Shown: piece by piece, positions 1-6,396 of the stretch
Position numbering within the stretch: position 1 is the stretch's first letter
How the letters are laid out: each line of letters starts with the position of its first letter
From: Calditrichota bacterium
Lineage (GTDB): Bacteria; Zixibacteria; MSB-5A5; GN15; FEB-12
Length of the DNA: 8,082 nucleotides
Assembly (NCBI GenBank): GCA_008501655.1
Contig: QQUK01000212.1
Location: 1-8,082 of the forward strand
Direction: 5' to 3'
Notes under the pieces: generated by a model
The model's input: only the letters and a program-made list of their open reading frames with translations
Told to the model about the DNA's origin: nothing
Database searches by the model: none
Program-made: the position numbers and the translations under genes

Positions 1-301
1 TATCTCCGGTAGGCATAGTTTTATTTTTCATGCCATCCGGACGTCCGATTACTTCACCTGAAACAGCTATGACAAATTCATGTCGTGCTTTATTCGCTTC
101 TTCAAGTATCTCTTTACTGACAGCTTCCGGATCGACAACAATTTGTGTTTTACCATATCTGTCGCGCAAATCTATAAAAAGAACTCCACCTAAATTTCTG
201 TAAGAGTTAACCCAGCCATTCAGTTTAACTTTATTTCCGATATCGGTTTCGCGGAGCTCTCCGCAGGTATGAGTTCGTTTCAATTCTGAAAATTTCGGCA
301 C
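1..301 (-). CDS. aspS: Aspartyl-tRNA synthetase, N-terminal part (cut by window start)
   Basis: This gene charges tRNA-Asp with aspartate in the cytoplasm. Only the first 100 codons are in the window. They encode the N-terminal OB-fold anticodon-binding domain: a T-x-x-CGELR segment near residue 12, then DIG-NKVKLNGWV (20-31), then LGGVLFIDLRDRYGKTQIV (37-55), and an ending of the type TMPTGD (95-100). This order matches bacterial AspRS such as the E. coli enzyme (TEYCGQLR, GWVNRRRDLG, FIDMRDREG, MATGEI). The start is GTG at 299-301, chosen because AGAGGA lies four bases upstream and because the protein begins at the expected place before the OB fold. The class II catalytic core and any GAD insertion domain lie outside the window. 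It is divergent from the EIIA gene, with 428 bases between them. Confidence 0.93.
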   Translation of the reverse strand, partial: MPKFSELKRTHTCGELRETDIGNKVKLNGWVNSYRNLGGVLFIDLRDRYGKTQIVVDPEAVSKEILEEANKARHEFVIAVSGEVIGRPDGMKNKTMPTGD

Positions 302-305
302 TACT

Positions 306-311
306 TCCTCT
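306..311 (-). promoter_or_regulatory. Shine-Dalgarno site of aspS
   Basis: On the minus strand AGAGGA lies four bases before the GTG codon at 299-301. It decides the start in favour of GTG, since no ATG is found at the beginning of the conserved OB-fold domain. Confidence 0.7.
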
Positions 312-386
312 CTAACTATTTGTAGTTTATATATATCGGCAGACTGACGGTTTTACCAAACAGAACAGAATACCATAATTTATCAA

Positions 387-413
387 GGTATACTATATAT
401 TCTGATATGTCAA
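387..413 (-). promoter_or_regulatory. Candidate sigma-70 promoter for aspS
   Basis: On the minus strand a perfect TTGACA (408-413) is followed after 15 bases by TATACC (387-392, four of six matches to TATAAT). The short spacer and imperfect -10 make this tentative. It would give a 5' leader of about 80 bases before the GTG start. Confidence 0.35.
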
Positions 414-541
414 GAAACCAAAACAAATGATAAACACTTATATAGCAACATGTTACTCAAGAAAATGAAGAAATTTCTACTCCTGGATTAAAATTATCAA
501 AAATCGAACTTTTCTATAATTCTATGATATAAAATTTCCGA

Positions 542-559
542 AATGAAATAATTTTCATT
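542..559. repeat. Perfect inverted repeat, possible operator
   Basis: AATGAAA (542-548) and TTTCATT (553-559) form a 7-base perfect inverted repeat around TAAT. The symmetry and size fit a dimeric regulator's operator. It resembles Fur-family boxes only loosely, and its centre lies between two bases rather than on one. No run of T follows that would make it a terminator. Confidence 0.35.
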
Positions 560-582
560 CTTAAAAGTTCAAAGTATAAAAA

Positions 583-599
583 TCAAAATTCTATTTTGA
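583..599. repeat. Small perfect hairpin
   Basis: TCAAAAT (583-589) pairs with ATTTTGA (593-599) around a TCT loop. The stem is almost all A-T, so as RNA it would be weak; as DNA it could be a protein-binding palindrome. It lies about 130 bases upstream of the EIIA start. Confidence 0.25.
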
Positions 600-659
600 A
601 TACAATCCAATGCGAACAGAATGTGAAAGATCAAATATTTCATGCAAAGCGCAGAGAAC

Positions 660-688
660 TTGACATTTTTAGAAATCTTTCACACATT
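660..688 (+). promoter_or_regulatory. Candidate promoter for the EIIA gene
   Basis: TTGACA at 660-665 is a perfect -35 box. The best-spaced -10 is CACATT at 683-688 (17-base spacer), which matches only three of six positions. If it is real, the leader is about 35 bases. Confidence 0.25.
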
Positions 689-729
689 AGAGGCTAAAAT
701 TTTTAGATAAAGATGTCGATATTACAATT

Positions 730-1230
730 ATGAATTTAGCACGCTATTTTAGAGAAGATTTAGTTAAACTTGAGATGACTACCGTTGTCGAACCGCTTGG
801 TGAAGAGCAATCCGAATCAAAGTGGCAGCAAAATATCAAAGAGAATGTTCTAGATGAACTCGTCACACTCCTTGAATCGGGTGTTCGGATAGGCAACCGC
901 ACGAAACTGTTAAATGATTATATCCATCGGGAGCGGAAAGCTACTACCGGCATCGGTCACGGCATTGCAATACCCCATGTTCGCTCGATGCAGGCAAAAG
1001 AATTTTCTATCGCTTTTGCTCGTTCTTCCCAAGGTTATTATTTTGATTCTCTTGATAATCAACCGGCACATCTTTTCTTTATTATGGCAGCCCCTCCCTA
1101 CGATGATGACTTCTACCTGAAAGTATACAAATCTCTTGCTGAGATGCTTCAATACGATTCTTTCCGCGAAGAACTTCTGTCGATGCAGACTGAAGGGGAA
1201 TTGATGCGGGTGCTTCGCACAATGGAATGA
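730..1230 (+). CDS. PTS EIIA-type (nitrogen/fructose) regulatory domain protein
   Basis: This is a stand-alone 166-residue EIIA domain of the mannitol/fructose/Ntr class, predicted to be cytoplasmic, which accepts a phosphate from HPr-like proteins. The signature TTGIGHGIAIPHVR lies at 72-85, with the phospho-accepting histidine at 83. Further matches to E. coli PtsN include FDSLDNQPAHLFF (105-117, PtsN FDAIDNQPVDLLF) and a C-terminal EGELMRVLR helix. No EIIB, EIIC or antiporter domain is attached or nearby, so a regulatory rather than sugar-transport role is inferred. Residue 129 is Tyr where PtsN has the second conserved His of its HLHTL segment, and 77 is His where PtsN has Asn. The ATG at 730 has no clear Shine-Dalgarno; it is preferred because the opening MNLARYFREDLVKLEM forms the usual first helix and an in-frame TAG lies at 688-690. 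An internal ATG at 775 is less likely. The gene converges on the protease gene and shares its terminator. Confidence 0.85.
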   Translation: MNLARYFREDLVKLEMTTVVEPLGEEQSESKWQQNIKENVLDELVTLLESGVRIGNRTKLLNDYIHRERKATTGIGHGIAIPHVRSMQAKEFSIAFARSSQGYYFDSLDNQPAHLFFIMAAPPYDDDFYLKVYKSLAEMLQYDSFREELLSMQTEGELMRVLRTME

Positions 1231-1250
1231 TATGATTTTTCATAGATAAT

Positions 1251-1280
1251 AAAAAAGCCCGCGTGATGCGGGCTTTTTTT
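1251..1280. terminator. Bidirectional rho-independent terminator
   Basis: AAAAAA is followed by GCCCGC (1257-1262), a GTGAT loop, GCGGGC (1268-1273) and seven T. The six-base GC-rich stem can extend through the flanking A and T runs. Read on the plus strand it lies 20 bases after the EIIA stop; read on the minus strand it lies 23 bases after the protease stop and also ends in a T run. It is therefore likely to end both convergent transcripts. Confidence 0.9.
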
Positions 1281-1303
1281 AATATCATATTTAATCTTGA
1301 ATT

Positions 1304-4300
1304 TTAGGGACAACTTGCCGGTGGCGGACCTCCGGAGAATGAATAAGCTACAAGAAAAACAAGGTCTCCAATATCAAGCACTGCATCCGGTTCTATATCA
1401 GCTTCCTCAAAACAGACTGGAGCCGGACCTCCTGAGAACATATGCGCAACCAGATATACTATATCAGCTATATCAATCGTGTCTCCGGCATCATTGTCAA
1501 CATTCCCACGGAAGTTCTGACAACAGCCGAATGAACCGGTATTAAACAAACGTGTTTGATTTGATTCGGTGGAATCACCTGCTAAATCTTTTACATACAC
1601 TTTCCAGTAGTAAACGGTATTATCGTCAAGTGGTAATGCAAATGTATACATCGTATCCGACCCGACATCAACAGATGTGCTAATCGTGAAAGTCTCATCG
1701 GTCGAATAGACAAGAGTCCAATTACGTTGGTCATAAAAATCATCATCATTGCCATCTTCCCATGCCAGCAAAGGCATTATTCCCACATTTGCAGCACTAT
1801 CTTCCGGAATATTTAATCCAAATGGATTTGGCGGATTATTAAGTGCGTTAACAGCAAAAAATCCGGAATCTGAATATCCGCCTGATTCGTACGGATCACT
1901 GACAGAAGCTCTCCAGAAATAAAGGATGTTATCCGAAAGCGGTGTATCGACCATCCATGAAGTTGTTCCAGCTCCTTCTGCCACTCCAGTTATTGATGCA
2001 ACTATATTTGTAAATGCATCATCAGTGGCAACATCAAAACCATAGGTCAACGGATCACCATTGACATCAATCCCGTTATCCACCGTTAAAGTCGGTTGAG
2101 CTGTTAACGCTAATGCATAATCATCCGGACCGAGTATCAATCCCGGAGTCGGAGCAGCGTTCATTGTAAATGGAATCCGTCGCCACTTTGACCAGTTGGT
2201 GCCATTATAAACTCTTGAACGGACAAAATAGGTAACACCATCTTCAAGCGGCATTCCTGAATAAACAACCGAATCTAAAGTGCCGCTTAACACACCAGAA
2301 TCCCACATATCGCTTGCATTAAAACAGAAATCGCCGGTACCAACCTGTACCTGATATAAGGTCTGTGTACTGCCGGTAGTATCTGAATAACTCCAATTGA
2401 ATACCGGTGTCGTACTTACTACTGCATCAATATTTTCATTCGGGAGCTGAATGGTATCAACATACGGATTAGAAAATTTGTTAACATCACCATAATCAAA
2501 AAACTTCAAAACTCTTGCAAGTAGTGTATCCTGAGAAGCAAATCCTGATGACTCAAATATGTTAGAAACACCTTCAAAGCCAAAAGATGTAAAAAATGAA
2601 CGGTAAGAACCTTCGTAACTGATTCCAACAGAACCGCCGACCTGAAGTTCAAACTCCGAGACTCCTCCACCACCGGCGAGTGACATTCTTTCCGGTGAAG
2701 TCTGGTTTGTTCCTGAATTATAACGGAGATTAATACCGTCACCGATTTTTGTTCCGGGTTGTCCGGTTAACAACGGAAACAGCAGGTCAGAATCATAATC
2801 AGCTTTAAAATAACTATTGAAAAATGTTTGATCCAGTGTTGCCAAATCCTGAGCGGCAGACTGACCATTCAGATAAATATTTTTCCCTTTATCCATAAAA
2901 TCAGCCATCGCAGTAACGTCGGAGGCAGTAAATATTCCAGTCCTGTCGGATCCGGTAAGCCAGATGATAATGTTAAACTTATCAAGATATGAAATCGGAG
3001 GAGAACCGAACTGAGATTTATCGTATACTTCATACGGAATTCTTAAATTTGTCAATGCATCGGTTATATGCAGCTCCCAGGCATCCCCATTGTCATCATC
3101 AATAACAACAACTTCAGGAGAACCAACATGTAATTCAAAACCGAAAGTTTTGTCTCCAAGTGGATTGTCCGAAGTTATATTAAGATAAAATGAATCTATA
3201 CAGGGGTCAAATGTAAGGGGAACATCAAAAACAATCGGTAAACCGCTATTGGAACCGCTTCCCCCTTCCCCATTAACTGTACCAATGTTTACAGATGGTG
3301 TCGTAAAAATAAAATCAGGATTATCCGAGAACATTGTACCGGTAACATTAGTTGAAGTCAGCCAGAGATTGTTCACGGAAAAAGAAAAAGTAATCGTCTC
3401 ACCAATCTCAATCACACCGTTATTGTTTCCAAAGTCAGCATCGGAGAAACTCGAAGAAATGATATTAAAACGAGGCGCTGAATAGTTTATATCTAAATTG
3501 GCATACATCAGAGAATCGTTTGCTGAGATATCCCAAACGGCAACTTTTGTTTTAGTACCGCTCTGCCGGTTTGAGTTCGGCATTGAAAGATCAGAAAATT
3601 CAGTTTTTGTAGAGGTAGACCAGACATCGTTGCCATCCCCTTGATTACTTCCAGCTTCTAAATCCATCTCATTATCAGCCTGTTCGATACCGACAAGGTA
3701 ATTTGGTTCATTCCAGTTTCCGGAATTGTTTTCATTGATGTGATATATCAAAAGTCCTGAACCCGGGATACCATAATCGTTTCCACTTTTTTGTCTGTTT
3801 TCAACAAGGAAATATTCATTTCCGGTTGAGCCGTTTTCCCAAAGCCGATAGACAACCGGATTGTACAAACTGGTAGGAATCTCTTCCTGAATTAGATTCG
3901 AAGTAACATTTATCGGAATAACAAAACCAAGTTCTTTTTTGCACCATGCATCCATAAATGCCGGATGACGACCGCCGGCATTCCAGCTGCCTCCAGCCAT
4001 CAGAGACCAGTCCCCGATGCCGGATGATGAATAATCTGTATCATATAAATCAGGAAGACCTAAAAAGTGCCCGTATTCATGAGAGTAAACACCTTGTGTT
4101 ATTAATTGACCACTTAGCTCTTCTGGTTCTGTGGTATAACTTTGAATATTGATACCATCAAGATTCATGGTAAAAGATGTGCTCCATGCATGTGACCATA
4201 TATGATTATCTGATGATGTCGATTCAGCTCCGGGTCCGGCATGAACTACGAACACCCCGTCACACCAGCCGTTGTTATCATTATCAAACTGGGAATAATC

Positions 4301-4876
4301 TACAGCTGGATCAGCAAGATTAATAGCGTCTTCAGCCATTCTCTGGGCATTGGTGGGATAAGAACCAAAACCATTTTGACCGTCTACATAATATGCGTAG
4401 GTCTGCGGTAACTGGTACCAGCCGACAACAATTCCATCTATATAAAAATTACCATACGAGTTATCCATATAAAACTCAGTCATAGAATAATGACCATCGG
4501 TTGAGTCAAAAGAAAAAAGCAGATGTTCAAAATCAGCTACCGACCCGAACACTTGTCCGCCTTCAGCCTGATTATCAGCAAAATCAGCGAGGATTACCAC
4601 CACCCGAAAAGTATCGGCTACTTCAGGGTCAAATGATAAAGCATACTGACCGGGATGTTTGGCATTTTGATGCTCAAACGGCTGACAGACTCCTCGAGCC
4701 TTTGCCTGAGCAAGTCTCTCCTGAAGAACCTCAAGTTGGCCGGATTCTTTCAATTGTTCAACTATTTCCGGTTTTAATGGCATTGCGGTGGCGGTGGAAA
4801 TCAATACAAAGAGAGAAAAAACTGCGATAATCGATAAAAGCAGCATTCGTGTACGTGAGAATTGTCTGAACTGCAA
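1304..4876 (-). CDS. Secreted M6 (immune inhibitor A-like) metalloprotease with dockerin-like tail
   Basis: A 1190-residue exported zinc endopeptidase. Order of parts: signal peptide 1-31 (basic start, hydrophobic 11-27, cleavage likely after ATA); short helical prosegment about 33-62; M6 catalytic domain about 90-460; beta-rich CARDB/Ig-like domain about 465-585; Rossmann-like, glutamine-amidotransferase-like domain about 587-800; three fibronectin-III-like modules about 804-906, 907-1010 and 1011-1113; dockerin-like tail 1117-1190. The catalytic motif is HEYGHFLGLPD at 266-276 (HExxHxxGxxD: zinc ligands His266, His270 and Asp276, general base Glu267), with a Met-turn at SLMAGG (Met293). The tail has two Asp-rich calcium-type loops (1125-1138 and 1160-1171), each followed by a helix and SGGP, and cysteines at 1118, 1119, 1155 and 1189. 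The start is TTG at 4874-4876, backed by GGAGG nine bases upstream; Met11 would remove the basic n-region. The enzyme probably digests extracellular protein or matures surface proteins; the substrate is unknown. Confidence 0.93.
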   Translation of the reverse strand: MQFRQFSRTRMLLLSIIAVFSLFVLISTATAMPLKPEIVEQLKESGQLEVLQERLAQAKARGVCQPFEHQNAKHPGQYALSFDPEVADTFRVVVILADFADNQAEGGQVFGSVADFEHLLFSFDSTDGHYSMTEFYMDNSYGNFYIDGIVVGWYQLPQTYAYYVDGQNGFGSYPTNAQRMAEDAINLADPAVDYSQFDNDNNGWCDGVFVVHAGPGAESTSSDNHIWSHAWSTSFTMNLDGINIQSYTTEPEELSGQLITQGVYSHEYGHFLGLPDLYDTDYSSSGIGDWSLMAGGSWNAGGRHPAFMDAWCKKELGFVIPINVTSNLIQEEIPTSLYNPVVYRLWENGSTGNEYFLVENRQKSGNDYGIPGSGLLIYHINENNSGNWNEPNYLVGIEQADNEMDLEAGSNQGDGNDVWSTSTKTEFSDLSMPNSNRQSGTKTKVAVWDISANDSLMYANLDINYSAPRFNIISSSFSDADFGNNNGVIEIGETITFSFSVNNLWLTSTNVTGTMFSDNPDFIFTTPSVNIGTVNGEGGSGSNSGLPIVFDVPLTFDPCIDSFYLNITSDNPLGDKTFGFELHVGSPEVVVIDDDNGDAWELHITDALTNLRIPYEVYDKSQFGSPPISYLDKFNIIIWLTGSDRTGIFTASDVTAMADFMDKGKNIYLNGQSAAQDLATLDQTFFNSYFKADYDSDLLFPLLTGQPGTKIGDGINLRYNSGTNQTSPERMSLAGGGGVSEFELQVGGSVGISYEGSYRSFFTSFGFEGVSNIFESSGFASQDTLLARVLKFFDYGDVNKFSNPYVDTIQLPNENIDAVVSTTPVFNWSYSDTTGSTQTLYQVQVGTGDFCFNASDMWDSGVLSGTLDSVVYSGMPLEDGVTYFVRSRVYNGTNWSKWRRIPFTMNAAPTPGLILGPDDYALALTAQPTLTVDNGIDVNGDPLTYGFDVATDDAFTNIVASITGVAEGAGTTSWMVDTPLSDNILYFWRASVSDPYESGGYSDSGFFAVNALNNPPNPFGLNIPEDSAANVGIMPLLAWEDGNDDDFYDQRNWTLVYSTDETFTISTSVDVGSDTMYTFALPLDDNTVYYWKVYVKDLAGDSTESNQTRLFNTGSFGCCQNFRGNVDNDAGDTIDIADIVYLVAHMFSGGPAPVCFEEADIEPDAVLDIGDLVFLVAYSFSGGPPPASCP

Positions 4877-4885
4877 GATGTTGTT

Positions 4886-4890
4886 CCTCC
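4886..4890 (-). promoter_or_regulatory. Shine-Dalgarno that fixes the TTG start of the protease
   Basis: GGAGG on the minus strand lies nine bases before the TTG at 4874-4876. It is the strongest ribosome-binding site in the window and supports TTG over the downstream ATG (Met11). Confidence 0.75.
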
Positions 4891-4930
4891 AAAAGGGGTA
4901 TCTTTAATGTGTAGTATATTGATACATAGT

Positions 4931-4958
4931 AAAATACAGTGATTTACCAATTTGTCAA
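4931..4958 (-). promoter_or_regulatory. Candidate promoter for the protease gene
   Basis: On the minus strand a perfect TTGACA (4953-4958) is followed after 16 bases by TATTTT (4931-4936, four of six matches). The predicted leader would be about 50 bases and includes the GGAGG site. Confidence 0.45.
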
Positions 4959-4972
4959 TTATTCATTTATTT

Positions 4973-4991
4973 ACAACAATATATACGTTGT
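4973..4991. repeat. Short inverted repeat upstream of the protease promoter
   Basis: ACAAC (4973-4977) and GTTGT (4987-4991) are mirror arms around a nine-base AT-rich centre, 15 bases upstream of the candidate -35 box at 4953-4958. The position suits an activator site, but five-base arms can arise by chance. Confidence 0.2.
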
Positions 4992-5037
4992 TTCGGTTCC
5001 ATTTCAATTATCGGAGCCCTCTAAATATTACTGAGAG

Positions 5038-5517
5038 TTAAAATACAGAGATAGTACAGGAATAATCCGGTTTTACGAATATAGGACGTATTTTGATATA
5101 TGCATTTTGTAACCAGGCTTGCTCATTTGATTTGATTTCTAAACTCCCTCCCGATGCTCCGATTTGATAAAATTCATCCAGACAGATGACAACATGGGAC
5201 GCTTGTTTTCTCTTGTTTAGATAAAACAACAAAGTTCCTCTCTCGGGATACTCTGTTCTTTTGATTGGAAATTGATTTATTGAAGAATGTGCCAGCAGAT
5301 ATTTCATCAGCGCATCTGCAGTAAAATCATCGGTCTCTTTTATTAAACCGATTGTTTTGAGGCATTCAAGGACAAAACCGGAACAGTCAAATCCGGAAGG
5401 GTCATCCCCACCCCATTTATATGGTAACCCAAGATAAGAATTAGCCGTTGATAGAAAATGTTCTTTAGCGTAACTATGTTTACACATAAAAAAGTGATTA
5501 TTGTGATAAACAACCAT
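5038..5517 (-). CDS. NlpC/P60 family cysteine peptidase, stand-alone domain
   Basis: A 159-residue protein of the NlpC/P60 family, papain-fold enzymes that usually cut gamma-D-Glu-diamino-acid bonds in cell-wall peptides. The family core is LGLPYKWGGDDPSGFDCSGFV at 29-49, with the nucleophile Cys45, and the catalytic His108 lies in ASHVVICL (106-113). At the site of the third, polar catalytic residue (often His in IHA), this protein has QIGASGG (118-124), with Gly at 120. There is no signal peptide, lipobox, SH3 or LysM domain, so it is either cytoplasmic, acting on imported peptides, or exported by an unseen route. The ATG at 5515-5517 follows the EamA stop by six bases without a Shine-Dalgarno, so translational coupling is likely; a second ATG at codon 11 is possible. 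It is the last gene of the transporter operon, and no clear terminator follows. Family call is firm; substrate is unknown. Confidence 0.85.
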   Translation of the reverse strand: MVVYHNNHFFMCKHSYAKEHFLSTANSYLGLPYKWGGDDPSGFDCSGFVLECLKTIGLIKETDDFTADALMKYLLAHSSINQFPIKRTEYPERGTLLFYLNKRKQASHVVICLDEFYQIGASGGSLEIKSNEQAWLQNAYIKIRPIFVKPDYSCTISVF

Positions 5518-5523
5518 CTTTTT

Positions 5524-6396
5524 CTATTTTTTTTGTATTTTTTTCTCAGCGATATAAACCCCGCCAAGCACCATCAACCCGCCGATAGCGGTAAACAGTC
5601 CAAACTGTTCATGCAAATATGGAACCGCCAAACATGTCGTCGCCAAAGGTTCCAGATAAAGAAAAAACCCGGCTTTAGCAGCTCCAAATTGGGCAACACC
5701 TTCCTGCCAGAACCATTGTGCTGCTCCCATTGAGAGAAAACCAAGAATCAATAAAGCGACTACCGGTTCAGTCGGCAGATTCACAAACTTTGTCCAGTCC
5801 GAAGTAAAAAGCATGTAACCTATCGTTATAATTGCTGAAGGAAGTAAAATCGAAAATGTTACGATAAGCGGACGATACTTTCTTGATATATCCCTTGTCG
5901 CCACCGTATACAAAGCCCAGGTATGGGCCGATATCAGAACCAGCCAATCACCGACTGATGATAACCAGTCAAGATTTGTTATATCACCCTTGGATACTAA
6001 AAGTATTATCCCCAGAGTTGCTATAATGATTCCAATAACACCGTTTCTTCCGATTTTTTCTTTTAATATAAAATAGGAAAGAACCGCAAGAACCAGAGGT
6101 GTCACAGAAATTATCCATCCGGTATTTGTTGCCGATGTATATTTCAATCCGGTTATCTGAATAAAAAAATGTGAAGTAATTATTGCAGCACCTAAAAGAA
6201 ATTTTTTATAATCTTTTTTTTCAATATTAAAAGGTAGTTTCTTTTTTAGAATGATTACATAGAGAAACGGAACCCCCATCAAAAACCGCAATCCCATCAA
6301 CTCAATCGGGGTGACATAATCCAAAACGATTTTAGTAAAAACAAACGATGTTCCCCAGAATATCACAGCAAGCAGCAGTAGGATCCGTTCTCGCAT
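5524..6396 (-). CDS. EamA/DMT-family transporter, second of a tandem pair
   Basis: A 290-residue inner-membrane protein of the drug/metabolite transporter superfamily with ten predicted hydrophobic segments in two EamA repeats (about 4-135 and 147-285). Family hallmarks are the opening VIFWGTSFVFTKIVL, GLRFLMG (35-41), TSATNTGWIISVTPL (87-101) and LYLEPL (247-252). The length is normal for the family. Its ATG (6394-6396) overlaps the TGA of the upstream paralogue by one base (TGATG), with GGAG about 11 bases before it, so the two are translationally coupled. It ends in the basic tail AEKKIQKK, encoded by A-rich sequence just before the NlpC/P60 gene. Members export amino acids or metabolites (for example RhtA for threonine and homoserine); the substrate here cannot be read from sequence. 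Confidence 0.9.
   Translation of the reverse strand: MRERILLLLAVIFWGTSFVFTKIVLDYVTPIELMGLRFLMGVPFLYVIILKKKLPFNIEKKDYKKFLLGAAIITSHFFIQITGLKYTSATNTGWIISVTPLVLAVLSYFILKEKIGRNGVIGIIIATLGIILLVSKGDITNLDWLSSVGDWLVLISAHTWALYTVATRDISRKYRPLIVTFSILLPSAIITIGYMLFTSDWTKFVNLPTEPVVALLILGFLSMGAAQWFWQEGVAQFGAAKAGFFLYLEPLATTCLAVPYLHEQFGLFTAIGGLMVLGGVYIAEKKIQKK

Larger units (their letters stand above)
302..729. other. AT-rich divergent intergenic region between aspS and the EIIA gene
   Basis: I find no convincing gene in these 428 bases. The region is strongly AT-rich and stops are frequent in all frames. It holds candidate promoters for both flanking genes near its two ends and, in the middle, two small perfect inverted repeats (542-559 and 583-599). 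I see no tRNA, no T-box antiterminator element and no obvious structured RNA. Confidence 0.6.

Noticed and set aside
302..420. T-box or other riboswitch leader upstream of aspS
   Set aside because: Aminoacyl-tRNA synthetase leaders can hold T-boxes, but I see no T-box core sequence, no specifier hairpin and no terminator/antiterminator pair before the GTG.
542..559. Fur box
   Set aside because: The palindrome looks AT-rich and symmetric like a Fur site but lacks the GATAAT hexamer pattern and has an even-centred symmetry, so I call it only an inverted repeat.
1297..1545. Plus-strand open frame of 82 codons at the end of the protease
   Set aside because: It lies antisense to the well-supported dockerin-like tail, has no ribosome-binding site and overlaps the region just past the terminator; its composition mirrors the protease codons.
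4501..4830. Plus-strand open frame of 109 codons inside the protease 5' region
   Set aside because: It is antisense to the signal peptide and catalytic domain, which are clearly coding, and its residue pattern has no recognisable domain.
5527..5544. Rho-independent terminator for the second EamA gene, from the A/T runs
   Set aside because: The homopolymer runs have no GC stem beside them and on the transcribed strand they are A, not U, runs; the peptidase start follows within a few bases.
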